A DNA stretch of 37,193 bases from Actinomycetota bacterium (lineage in GTDB: Bacteria; Actinomycetota; CALGFH01). Made by a program: the position numbers and the translations under genes. The stretch is taken from contig DASUPQ010000117.1 of NCBI GenBank assembly GCA_036280995.1, positions 1-37,193 on the forward strand. The letters run 5' to 3'. Position 1 is the stretch's first letter. Every line of letters begins with the position of its first letter. The notes below the pieces were generated by a model, which saw only the letters and a list, made by a program, of their open reading frames with translations, did no database searches and was not told the origin of the DNA. Of this stretch, positions 24,176 through 31,643 are shown one piece after another.

Positions 24176-24628
24176 ATGCGTCGATACCTCGTCGTGGCGA
24201 ACCAGACCCTGGGGGGCGAGGAGCTCATGGCCAAGCTGGCCGAGTGCACGAGCGCCGGGCCGTGCCGCTTCTACCTGGTGGTGCCCGTGACCAACACCGA
24301 GGCCTCCGACCGGTGGTTCACGGGCGGCCTGGAGGGCGTGCTGCCGGGCGCCTACAAGATCGCCCGGACCCTGGCCGGCGGGCGCCTGCAGCACGAGCTC
24401 GAGCGGCTCCGGGAGGCCGGCGTCGAGGCCGACGGCGAGGTGGTCGAGCCGACGCCGCTGGAGGCGATCCGCAAGATCGCCAACCGGGAGGAAGTCGACG
24501 AGGTCATCGTCTCCACCCTGCCGCGGCGGCTCTCGCGGTGGATGGCGATGGACCTCCCCCACCGCATCCGGCGCACCACCTCGCTCCCCGTCACCCACAT
24601 CAGGGGTCCGGCCGGCCCGTCGCTCTAG
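24176..24628 (+). CDS. Universal stress protein-like (Usp-fold) protein
   Basis: A 150-residue single-domain protein. It opens with a strand, MRRYLVVANQTLGG, and alternates helices and strands: FYLVVPVTNT, an HELERLREAGVEADGEVVEPTPLEAIRKIA block, DEVIVSTLPRRLSRW and a closing SLPVTHI strand. This resembles the C-terminal part of Usp proteins, but the ATP-binding G-2x-G-9x-G(S/T) motif is not clear. A purine-rich AAAGGGGTGAGGG precedes the ATG. It is divergent from the SRPBCC-tetR operon; whether the same operators act on it is unknown. Function unknown; stress-related by fold resemblance only. Confidence 0.75.
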   Translation: MRRYLVVANQTLGGEELMAKLAECTSAGPCRFYLVVPVTNTEASDRWFTGGLEGVLPGAYKIARTLAGGRLQHELERLREAGVEADGEVVEPTPLEAIRKIANREEVDEVIVSTLPRRLSRWMAMDLPHRIRRTTSLPVTHIRGPAGPSL

Positions 24629-24639
24629 CCGCCCGGCCG

Positions 24640-25410
24640 TCAGTTGGCCGGGGTCGAGGCCAGCGAGACCTCCTCTCCGGCGGCGACCAGGGCCGAGCCG
24701 ATCACGGTGGCGGCGCGAGGGCCGAGGCGGAGGCCGGCGCCGGGGTGCGGCGGCGGCGGGCGGATGTCGGCAACGCCGAGGGCGACCAAGGGGTCGAGGA
24801 AGGCGGCGGCCACGGCCCGGGGCAGCCAGTCGTCCAGGTCGAGCTCGAGACCGTTGGCCACGGTCTCGACCAGGCCTTGGAGGCCGACCTCGACCCCGGC
24901 GGGCAGGCCGAGCAGCAGGCGCAGGACCCACAGGCGGCCGCCGACGAGGGCCTCGACCCCGGGGCCGCCGTGCAGGAAGACCGGCCACGGCACCCGGTGG
25001 CACCAGGCGGCGTAGACGAGGCCGGCTCGCAGGGTCTCGTCGATCTGGGCCCAGGCGTGGCGCAGGCTGGTCGCCTCCAGCCGGTCGCCCCGGACCCGCA
25101 GCAGGCCGACCCCCTCGGCCACGGCCCGCAGCAGCTCGACCGCGTCCCGCCGGGCCAGGGCCGCCCCCCGGGCCGACGGGCCCGGGACCGCGCCCGGCCC
25201 GGCGGCCGGACCCGGCCCGGCACCCCGGGGGGCGGCCCGGCCCTCGACCCCGGGCGTGCGGATGCCGGTGGCGCGGGCGGCGACCCGGGCCTCGGCGGCG
25301 GCGAGGCGGCCGCCGGGGAGGAGCGCGAGACCGTGGCGGTCGGCGGCGAGCTCGACCAGGGCGTCGACGCGGGCCAGCAGGCCACGGTCGGAAGAGCTGG
25401 AGGACGGCAC
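24640..25410 (-). CDS. Protein of unknown function
   Basis: A 256-residue protein I do not recognise. After a Ser-rich N-terminus comes a first helical unit (RGLLARVDALVELAADRHGLALLPGGRLAAAEA), a Pro/Ala/Gly-rich linker (about 60-90) and a second part beginning VELLRAVAEGVGLLRVRGDRLEATS. That last part resembles a winged-helix or an IS1096/pRiA4b-ORF3-type helical unit, but this is a weak likeness. The C-terminus has a hydrophobic stretch (WVLRLLLGLPAGVEVGL) that is probably buried rather than transmembrane. The GTG at 25410 has AAAGGAA about 6 nt upstream. It lies 94 nt after mocR on the same strand and is convergent with the Usp-like gene. Confidence 0.6.
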   Translation of the reverse strand: MPSSSSSDRGLLARVDALVELAADRHGLALLPGGRLAAAEARVAARATGIRTPGVEGRAAPRGAGPGPAAGPGAVPGPSARGAALARRDAVELLRAVAEGVGLLRVRGDRLEATSLRHAWAQIDETLRAGLVYAAWCHRVPWPVFLHGGPGVEALVGGRLWVLRLLLGLPAGVEVGLQGLVETVANGLELDLDDWLPRAVAAAFLDPLVALGVADIRPPPPHPGAGLRLGPRAATVIGSALVAAGEEVSLASTPAN

Positions 25411-25505
25411 GGCGGTTCCTTTCGGTGCGGCGGGCGGAGCGGCCGCAGCCTGCCACCCCGTCCCGCCGACCAGAAGGGGGGTCCGGCAATCTGTGGACAG
25501 CGCCG

Positions 25506-26936
25506 TCAGCCCCGAACCCGGGACGCCCCCGGCGCGGCCGGTGCGGCCTCGGCCGCTGTGGCCGCCTCGGCCAGGAGGCGGACCGCCTCGGAGATGCGGC
25601 GCTCGGGCAGCCGGGCGAAGCCCAGCACCAGGGCCGGGGGGCCGCCGTGCTCGACCCGGAGGGGCGCGACCCCCTCGACGGCCACGCCACGGTCGGCGGC
25701 GGCCTTGACGACGGCGGCTTCGTCGAGACCGCCGGGCAGCTCGACGTACAGCTGGATGCCGGCGGCCACGCCGTGGGCCACGGCGCCGGGCAGCCAGCGC
25801 TCCAGGGCGCCGGCCAGGGCGTCGCGGCGGGTGCGGTAGCGGCGCCGCAGCTGACGCAGATGGCGGTCGTAGGGGCCGCCGGCGATGAGGCGGACCAGGG
25901 CGTGCTGGTCGATCACGGGCGAGCCGAGGTCGCTCAGGGCACGGGCGCGCCGCACGGTCCCGGCCAGCGCCGGGGGCGCGACCAGCCAGCCCAGCCGCAG
26001 GCCAGGGGCGAGGGACTTGCTGACCGAACCGAGCAGCACGACCCGCCGCGGACAGAGACCCTGCAGGCACCCGACCGGGTTGCGGTCGTAGCGGAACTCG
26101 GCGTCGTAGTCGTCCTCGAGCACGAACCCGTCCACCTCGTCGGCCCAGGCGATCAGCTCCGCCCGCCGGCGCGGCGACAGGACGACCCCGGTCGGGTACT
26201 GGTGGGCCGGGGTGACCACGACGGCCCGGGCGGAGCTGCGGCGGAGCGCGGCGACGTCGATCCCCTCGCCGTCGACCGGGATGGGCACGAGGACGGCGCC
26301 GGCATCCTCGAGGAGCTCGTAGGTGCGCGCGCTGTGCGGGTCCTCGACGGCCAGGGGGACGGGACCCGCCCTGGCCAGGGCGCCGACGGCCAGGTGCAGG
26401 CCCTGGGCGACCCCGTTGACCACGACGAGCTGCCCGGCGGAGACGGCGGCGGCGCGCACGCGGCGGAGGTAGGCGGCCAGCTCCGCCCGGAGCTGGGGGA
26501 CGCCGGCGGGATCGCCGTAGCCCAGCGCCTCGTGCGGCAGCTCGGCCATGACCTGGCGGACCGCCGCCAGCCAGGCCCGGCGCGGGAACGCGGCCAGGTC
26601 CGGCGTGCCGACCGTCAGGTCGTACAAGGGGCGCGGTGGTGACGGGGCGGGGGACGCGCCGCCGTCGGGAGACGCCGCCGCTCCGACGGCCGCGACCCGG
26701 GTGCCCGAGCCCTGCCGTGACACCAGGAAGCCCTCGGCGGCCAGCTGCTGGTAGGCCTCGACGACGACCCCGCGGCTGGTCCCCAGGTCCCGGGCGAGCT
26801 CGCGGCTGGCCGGCAGCCGGACGCCCGGGGCCAGCCGTCCCGAGCGGACGGCCGTGCGCAGCTCGCCGGCGACCTGGTCCGCGAGGTCGCCGGCGGCCCG
26901 GTCGATCTGGAGCTGGAGATCCGGCAAATGGACCAC
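25506..26936 (-). CDS. MocR/PdxR family GntR regulator with aminotransferase-like domain
   Basis: A 476-residue transcription factor. Residues 10-75 are a GntR winged helix-turn-helix (ADQVAGELRTAVRSGRLAPGVRLPASRELARDLGTSRGVVVEAYQQL). After a Pro-rich linker comes a fold-type I aminotransferase domain with GYGDPAGVPQLR, the VTPAHQYPTGVVLS loop, LEDDYDAEFRYDR and the PLP lysine in GSVSKSLAPGLRLGWL. These proteins use PLP as an effector rather than for transamination. The GTG at 26936 is chosen because the GntR domain begins right after it. An inverted repeat lies between it and the divergent EamA gene, its probable target. No pdxS/pdxT is nearby, so the regulated pathway is not vitamin B6 synthesis by context. 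Confidence 0.92.
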   Translation of the reverse strand: MVHLPDLQLQIDRAAGDLADQVAGELRTAVRSGRLAPGVRLPASRELARDLGTSRGVVVEAYQQLAAEGFLVSRQGSGTRVAAVGAAASPDGGASPAPSPPRPLYDLTVGTPDLAAFPRRAWLAAVRQVMAELPHEALGYGDPAGVPQLRAELAAYLRRVRAAAVSAGQLVVVNGVAQGLHLAVGALARAGPVPLAVEDPHSARTYELLEDAGAVLVPIPVDGEGIDVAALRRSSARAVVVTPAHQYPTGVVLSPRRRAELIAWADEVDGFVLEDDYDAEFRYDRNPVGCLQGLCPRRVVLLGSVSKSLAPGLRLGWLVAPPALAGTVRRARALSDLGSPVIDQHALVRLIAGGPYDRHLRQLRRRYRTRRDALAGALERWLPGAVAHGVAAGIQLYVELPGGLDEAAVVKAAADRGVAVEGVAPLRVEHGGPPALVLGFARLPERRISEAVRLLAEAATAAEAAPAAPGASRVRG

Positions 26937-26950
26937 TATCTGTAGTGATG

Positions 26951-26974
26951 ATTGGACTCCTAGATTAGACCAAT
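26951..26974. promoter_or_regulatory. Inverted repeat between mocR and the EamA gene, putative MocR operator
   Basis: ATTGGACT (26951-26958) and AGACCAAT (26967-26974) form an 8-bp inverted repeat with one mismatch and an 8-bp spacer, in the 58-bp divergent region. MocR-type regulators often bind repeats of this kind beside a divergent target gene. TAGGGT (26982-26987) ends 7 nt before the EamA GTG and could be its -10 in a leaderless mRNA. Confidence 0.6.
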
Positions 26975-26994
26975 CTGGCGTTAGGGTGTCCGGC

Positions 26995-27918
26995 GTGAGC
27001 AACCTGGTTCGGGGATCGGTCGGCGCCGCGACGGCGATGTTCTCGGTCGGGACCCTCGCCGCCATCTCCGTGGTGATCAACCGCTACCCGCTCTACGGCG
27101 GCCAGGCCCTCCGCTACAGCCTGGCCGCCCTGATCCTGCTGGCCGTGGCCCGCCGCATGGGCCTGGGCTTCGTCCGGCCGGCCCGGCGTGAGCTGCTCCT
27201 GCTCCTGGCCCTGGCGACCACCGGGCTGGTGGTGTTCAACGTCTGCGTCATCCAGGCCTCCCGGCACGCCAGCGCGACCCTGGTCGGCACCGTCATCGGG
27301 ACCGTGCCGGTGATCCTGGCGCTGGTGGGGCCGCTCCTGGCCGGGTCCCGCCCGTCCGGGCGCGTGCTCCTCGCCGCGCTCGTGGTCGTCGCCGGCGCCA
27401 CCATCGCCACCGGGCTCGGCAGCGGGAGCCTCGCCGGGCTGCTGTACGCCATCGGCGCCCTGGTCTGCGAGGCGTGCTTCTCCCTGCTCGCCATGCCGCT
27501 CCTGCCCAGGCTCGGGCCCATCCGGGTGTCCGCCTACAGCCAGGTCATCGCCGTCCCCATGCTCATGGTCCTCGGGGCCGCCGCCGACGGGACGGGGATG
27601 CTGCGCGCACCCGGCGCGGCCGAGGCGGCGGCGCTGCTCTACCTGAGCACGGTGGTCAGCGCCGGCGCCTTCTTCCTCTGGTACGACGCGCTGCCCAGGC
27701 TCGGCGCCGACCGGGCCGGGCTGTTCGCCGGCGTCCTGCCGCTGGGCGCGATCGTGACCTCGGTCCTGCTCGGCCTGGGCGCTCCGACGGCGGCGGAGGT
27801 CGGCGGCGCGGCCCTGGTCGTCGCGGGACTCGCCACCGGCCTGGCGCCCCGCCGGTCACGGTTCCCGGGGGCCGCGACGGCCGCGGCGGGTCAGCGGCGG
27901 AACGCCTCGGGGGCGTAG
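26995..27918 (+). CDS. EamA/DMT family transporter
   Basis: A 307-residue inner-membrane protein with ten predicted helices in two EamA repeats. Short charged loops follow each helix, and the second repeat contains the conserved LLYLSTVVSAGAFFLWYDAL region. These transporters usually export metabolites such as amino acids, nucleosides or drugs; the substrate is not visible. The GTG at 26995 is 58 nt from the divergent mocR start, a common pairing in which MocR controls a DMT exporter. There is no Shine-Dalgarno; a TAGGGT -10 lies 7 nt upstream. Its last 28 bp overlap the remnant zinc-ribbon gene on the other strand. Confidence 0.9.
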   Translation: MSNLVRGSVGAATAMFSVGTLAAISVVINRYPLYGGQALRYSLAALILLAVARRMGLGFVRPARRELLLLLALATTGLVVFNVCVIQASRHASATLVGTVIGTVPVILALVGPLLAGSRPSGRVLLAALVVVAGATIATGLGSGSLAGLLYAIGALVCEACFSLLAMPLLPRLGPIRVSAYSQVIAVPMLMVLGAAADGTGMLRAPGAAEAAALLYLSTVVSAGAFFLWYDALPRLGADRAGLFAGVLPLGAIVTSVLLGLGAPTAAEVGGAALVVAGLATGLAPRRSRFPGAATAAAGQRRNASGA

Positions 27919-28031
27919 CTCCAGGGCTGGCCGAGGGCGACCTGGAAACGGCCGCCGACCTGCGGGTCGCGGTCGATGCCGACGACCTGGCGGCAGCCGG
28001 GGCAGGCCCAGCGGGTGAGTCTCCCGGCCAT
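27891..28031 (-). pseudogene. Truncated copy of the zinc-ribbon gene at 3642-3869
   Basis: A 46-codon frame whose last 38 residues match the C-terminal half of the 75-residue zinc-ribbon protein: RW.CP.C..VVGIDRDPQVGGRFQV, then GQPWSYAPEAFRR. Only the second knuckle (CPGC) remains; the first CXXC and about 30 N-terminal residues are missing, with a stop codon a few codons upstream of the ATG in this frame. No Shine-Dalgarno or promoter was found. It is therefore a remnant, though a short translated product is not excluded. The nucleotide match to the intact copy is high across this part. It overlaps the EamA gene's 3' end. Confidence 0.75.
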
Positions 28032-28086
28032 CGTCGGCGGCGACGGTCACGCCCGCGTACGCCGCCGAACCGATCGGGTGAACCGC

Positions 28087-28225
28087 TAGATTGGGCCCAT
28101 GGGCGGCGGCCGGGCAGCCGGTGGCGGCCGTCGTCCTCGGGGTCGCCGGGGTGGCGACCTCCCTGCTCAACGAGGCCCAGGAGCGCCAGGCGGGCCCCGG
28201 GGACCTCCAGCGACGGCGCCGCTAG
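28087..28225 (+). other. Possible small membrane-protein ORF with a leaderless-type promoter
   Basis: TAGATT (28087-28092) ends 6 nt before an ATG at 28099, the geometry seen at other genes here. The ATG frame is Gly/Arg-rich and runs on antisense to the cyclase, so it is not credible. The neighbouring frame (from about 28118 to a TAG at 28223-28225) encodes one hydrophobic segment (VAAVVLGVAGVATSLL) and a short polar tail. A single-base shift would join the two. It might be a frameshifted or misread 40-residue protein. Weak. Confidence 0.25.
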
Positions 28226-29559
28226 GCCCTACCGGCCACCGCGAACAGCTCCCAGTCGCCGTCGACGCCCTTGAGCCTGTGGGTGCCGCGGTCGGCCAGG
28301 GCGCGGTCGGAGCCGGCGACCAGGTCGCGCACGGTGCGGGAGACGAGGAGCTCACCAGGGCCGGCCTCGGCCAGGATGCGGGCGGTGATGTGGACCGCGA
28401 TCCCGCCGACGTCGTCGCCGCGCAGCTCGACCTCGCCGGCGTGCAGCCCGGCCCGGATGGCGACGTCGATGTCGCCGAGCTGCTCGCGCAGGGCGACGGC
28501 GCAGTCGATGGCCCGCCCCGGGCCGTCGAAGGTGGCCAGGAGCCCGTCCCCGGTCGACTTCACGACCCGGCCGCCCCACGCCTCGACCAGGCGGCCGCCC
28601 AGGTCGTCGTGGACTCCGAGCAGCTCCCGCCAGCGGCGGTCGCCAAGCTCGGCGGCCCGTTCGGTCGAGGCCACGATGTCGGTGAACAGCACCGTGGCCA
28701 GCACCCGGGTGGCCGGGACGGTCCCCCGCACCCCGGTCAGGAACTCCTCGATGGGACCGAGGCTCGCCTCCGGCTCCTCCCACGTCAGGGGGCCGTCGGA
28801 GCCGGGCAGCTCGACCAGCCGGGCGTCGGGGATGTGCTCGGCCAGGTAGCGGCCGTGCTCGATCGGGAGCAGCGGGAAGTCCCGGCGGTGCAGCACCAGC
28901 GTCGGCGCCTGGACCAGCGGGAGCAGCGGGCGGACGTCCACCTCGAACAGGGCCCGCAGCATGACGTGGACCGTCCTGGGGCTGGCGATCGAGCGCTGCA
29001 GCCTGGCCACCCAGCGGCGGAACCGCTCGTCGCCGGCGCGGCTGGGGATGGCGGTGGCGATCGGCTCGGCCGTCCCCCAGGTGTCCTCGACCCGGGAGAT
29101 GATGGTGTCGGCCCGCTCCGGCGGGATCCCGATCGGGTAGTCGTCGGCGGCGACGTAGCGGGCGCTGGCGTTGCCGAGGACCAGGGCGGTGGTCCGCTCG
29201 GGGTGGGTGGCGGCGAAGAACAGCGCCATCGGGCTGGCCTCAGCCGTCGTGGCCATGAGCGCGGCCCGCCGCGACCCGGCGGCGTCCATGACCGCGGCCA
29301 CCTCGTCGGCGTAGGCCTCCCAGGGCGGCGGCAGGTCCTCGGGCAGGGGGTCGGAGGCGCCGGTGCCGCGGCGGTCGAAGATGATCAGCCGCGAGAACGA
29401 CGCCAGCCGGCGCAGGTACAGGGCGAGCCCCGGGTCCTCCCACTGGAGATCGACGTGCCCGAAGGCGCCCATCGTCAGCACCAGGTCGGGTCCGTCCCCG
29501 AGCACCTGGTAGGCGACCCGGTCGTCGCCCAGCGGCGCGTATGTCGTCTCGGGCTGCAC
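28222..29559 (-). CDS. Class III adenylate/guanylate cyclase with an N-terminal alpha/beta-hydrolase domain
   Basis: A 445-residue cytosolic protein. Residues 10-275 are an alpha/beta-hydrolase fold of the type fused to cyclases in Actinomycetota. Its nucleophile elbow, usually GxSEGGPM, reads TTAEASPM (A106 in the serine position), and the usual histidine region reads PGSDGPLTW, so the catalytic Ser and His are both gone. The cyclase domain (286-440) has both metal aspartates, FTDIVAST (D294) and STGDGLLATF (D338), and a purine-site lysine (K334). GIAVHITARI replaces the usual N with H, as in many relatives. It probably makes cAMP, with the dead hydrolase acting as a ligand sensor. Divergent from the MBL gene. 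Confidence 0.9.
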   Translation of the reverse strand: MQPETTYAPLGDDRVAYQVLGDGPDLVLTMGAFGHVDLQWEDPGLALYLRRLASFSRLIIFDRRGTGASDPLPEDLPPPWEAYADEVAAVMDAAGSRRAALMATTAEASPMALFFAATHPERTTALVLGNASARYVAADDYPIGIPPERADTIISRVEDTWGTAEPIATAIPSRAGDERFRRWVARLQRSIASPRTVHVMLRALFEVDVRPLLPLVQAPTLVLHRRDFPLLPIEHGRYLAEHIPDARLVELPGSDGPLTWEEPEASLGPIEEFLTGVRGTVPATRVLATVLFTDIVASTERAAELGDRRWRELLGVHDDLGGRLVEAWGGRVVKSTGDGLLATFDGPGRAIDCAVALREQLGDIDVAIRAGLHAGEVELRGDDVGGIAVHITARILAEAGPGELLVSRTVRDLVAGSDRALADRGTHRLKGVDGDWELFAVAGRA

Positions 29560-29611
29560 GCCCCTCCAAGCCTCGTGGACCGTCGCAGGATTCTACTAAG
29601 GTGGCACCACC

Positions 29612-30439
29612 GTGCCCGTCTGGATCTGCGCCACCTGCGCCAACCAGTACCCCGAGGCGGCGTCGCCGCCCGGGGTCTGCGTCATCTGCGCCGACGAGCG
29701 CCAGTGGGTGCCGGCGTCCGGGCAGCGCTGGACCACGGCCGCGGAGCTGGCCGCGGCCGGGCACCGGGGCGACGTCCGCGAGGTCGAGCCGGGGCTGCTC
29801 GGGATCGGCGTCGACCCGCCGGTCGCCATCGGCCAGCGGGCCCTGCTGGTCCGGACGGCCGAGGGGAACCTGCTCTGGGACCCGCCCGGCCACCTCGACG
29901 AGGTGGCGGTGGCGGCGGTCAGGGAGGCCGGCGGGCTGCGGGCGGTCGCGGCCAGCCACCCCCACTTCCACGGGACGATCGCCGACTGGAGCGAGGCCTT
30001 CGACGCCGAGGTGCTGGTCTGCGAACCCGACCTGGGCTGGTTGACCCGCCCGCCCCGGCGGCCGCCGGTGACCTGGTCCGGGTCGCGGGAGGTCCTGCCC
30101 GGCGTCACCCTGGTCCAGTGCGGCGGGCACTTCGCCGGCAGCTCGGTGGTCCATTGGGCCGGCGGCGCGGGCGGGGCCGGGGTGCTGCTCAGCGGCGACA
30201 CCATCTTCGTGACCCCCGGTGAGGACCGGGTCACCTTCGTGCGCAGCGCCCCCAACCGGCTGCCCCTGCCCGAGCGGGCCGTCCGCGCCGTGGTCGAGGC
30301 GGTCCGGCCGTACGCCTACGACCGCATCTACGGCGGCTGGTGGAAGCCGGTGCTGCGCCGCGACGCCAAGGCCGTGGTCGGGCGCTCGGCCGAGCGGTAC
30401 ATCCAGTGGCTGCGCGGCGAGGTGCCCGAGGACCGATGA
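29612..30439 (+). CDS. MBL-fold hydrolase-like protein with an N-terminal zinc ribbon
   Basis: A 275-residue protein. Cysteines C6, C9, C23 and C26 (ICATC and VCVIC) make an N-terminal zinc ribbon. The rest is a metallo-beta-lactamase fold: SHPHFHG (H116, H118, H120) in place of the usual HxHxDH, CGGHFAGS (H173) and LLSGDTIFV (D196). The missing aspartate in the first motif suggests a one-metal site or weak activity. AAGGTGG stands 7 nt before the GTG. Its stop overlaps the next gene's ATG (ATGA), so it is coupled to the EamA exporter. Substrate unknown; glyoxalase II-like or redox-linked roles are both possible. Confidence 0.85.
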   Translation: MPVWICATCANQYPEAASPPGVCVICADERQWVPASGQRWTTAAELAAAGHRGDVREVEPGLLGIGVDPPVAIGQRALLVRTAEGNLLWDPPGHLDEVAVAAVREAGGLRAVAASHPHFHGTIADWSEAFDAEVLVCEPDLGWLTRPPRRPPVTWSGSREVLPGVTLVQCGGHFAGSSVVHWAGGAGGAGVLLSGDTIFVTPGEDRVTFVRSAPNRLPLPERAVRAVVEAVRPYAYDRIYGGWWKPVLRRDAKAVVGRSAERYIQWLRGEVPEDR

Positions 30440-31341
30440 CCCCCCGCGCCTGGCTGCTGTTCGGCTGCGTCTCGGTCGTCTGGGGGGTGCCGTACTTCTT
30501 CATCAAGGTCGCCGTCGACGAGGGCGTGCCGCCGGCGTTCGTGGCCTGGTTGCGGGTGGCCCTCGGGGCGGCGGTCCTGCTGCCGCTGGCCTGGCGGCGG
30601 GGGGCGCTGCGCGGCCTGGGTGGCCGCTGGGCGGCGATCGCCGCCTACACCCTGTGCGAGGTCGCCGTGCCGTTCCTGTTGATCGCCCTCGGCGAGCGGC
30701 ATGTCTCCTCGTCGCTGACCGCGATCCTGATCGCCTCCATGCCGCTGATGGTGGCGCTGCTGTCGGTGTGGTTCTCCCCCGACGACCGGCCGACCGGGCG
30801 GCGGCTGGCCGGGCTGCTCATCGGCTTCGGCGGGGTGGTCGCCCTGCTCGGGGTGGACGTGGCCGGCCGGCCCGGCGAGCTGCTGGGCGCCCTGCTCATC
30901 CTGGTCGCCACCCTGGGGTACGCGACCGCGCCGATGATCGTCAACCGCCGGCTGGCCGACCTCGACCCGCTGGGGCCGATCGCGGCCAGCCTGGCCCTGG
31001 CCGTGGTGCTGCTGGCCCCGGCGGTGGCGGTGTCGCCGCCGGACGGGTGGCCGTCCCCGGCGGCGGCCGGGTCGCTGGCCGTGCTCGGGATCGTCTGCAC
31101 CGCGCTCGGGCTGGTGCTGTTCTTCCGGCTGATCGTCGAGGCCGGGCCGAGCCGGGCCGCGGTCATCACCTACGTCAACCCGCTGGTCGCGGTCGTCCTG
31201 GGCGTGCTCGTCCTGGACGAGCGGCTCGGGGTCATGTCGCTGGCCGGGCTGCTGGCCATCCTGGGCGGCTCCTGGCTGGCCACCGGGCCGTCGCGCCGCC
31301 GGGAGCCGGCCCTGGAGACGGACCGACCCCCGGCGCGGTGA
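30436..31341 (+). CDS. EamA/DMT family transporter
   Basis: A 301-residue inner-membrane exporter with ten predicted helices in two EamA repeats (WLLFGCVSVVWGVPYFFIKVAVDEG opens repeat one; ITYVNPLVAVVLGVLVLDERL lies in repeat two). The ATG at 30436 overlaps the MBL stop by 4 bp. It is not closely related to the MocR-linked EamA protein at 26995-27918: it keeps the classic PYFFIK and NPLVAVVLG signatures, which that one lacks. Substrate unknown. Its coupling to an MBL-fold protein suggests a shared metabolite, but this is inference. Convergent with the 57-residue gene. Confidence 0.92.
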   Translation: MTPRAWLLFGCVSVVWGVPYFFIKVAVDEGVPPAFVAWLRVALGAAVLLPLAWRRGALRGLGGRWAAIAAYTLCEVAVPFLLIALGERHVSSSLTAILIASMPLMVALLSVWFSPDDRPTGRRLAGLLIGFGGVVALLGVDVAGRPGELLGALLILVATLGYATAPMIVNRRLADLDPLGPIAASLALAVVLLAPAVAVSPPDGWPSPAAAGSLAVLGIVCTALGLVLFFRLIVEAGPSRAAVITYVNPLVAVVLGVLVLDERLGVMSLAGLLAILGGSWLATGPSRRREPALETDRPPAR

Positions 31342-31368
31342 CTGGCCGGGGGTCGGCTGGTGGCTGGG

Positions 31369-31385
31369 CCCGGGGAGCCCCCGGG
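31369..31385. terminator. GC-only hairpin between convergent genes
   Basis: CCCGGGG (31369-31375), a 3-nt loop and CCCCGGG (31379-31385) form a perfect 7-bp stem 28 bp after the EamA stop, in the gap between two convergent genes. There is no T-tract. It could stop transcription from either side. Confidence 0.4.
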
Positions 31386-31431
31386 GGACCGCCGGGTGGT
31401 CTCCCGGTCAGTCTGGGGCTGGCCGGGCGGC

Positions 31432-31605
31432 TCATCGCGCCAGCAGCGCCTGGACCAGGACCCGCCACTCCCGACGGGCGAGGGCCTGGCCGGCCTCGGT
31501 GGCCCGCCGGGCACGCCGGACCCGCTGGTGCCGCGCCCGGTCGGCGTCGGCCCGGAGCTCGGCGACCCGGTCGGCGGCCAGCTGCTCCTTCATGTAGACG
31601 TGCAT
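31432..31605 (-). CDS. Small basic helical protein of unknown function
   Basis: A 57-residue protein, very rich in Arg and Ala and probably one long helix (DRVAELRADADRARHQRVRR and onward). GGGAGGTGA stands 7 nt before the ATG at 31605, strong support for translation. It starts 38 nt after the whiB7 stop on the same strand, so read-through from whiB7 would express it. I know no function. The basic, helical nature would fit nucleic-acid or ribosome binding, but nothing in the sequence shows this. Confidence 0.65.
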   Translation of the reverse strand: MHVYMKEQLAADRVAELRADADRARHQRVRRARRATEAGQALARREWRVLVQALLAR

Positions 31606-31643
31606 GTCGTGTTCACCTCCCCACGGGGTGCGGGCTGCGCATG

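Noticed and set aside
28099-30222. A 707-codon plus-strand frame from the ATG after TAGATT
   Set aside because: Antisense to the cyclase and then out of frame with the MBL gene. Only a short nearby frame was kept, as a doubtful item.
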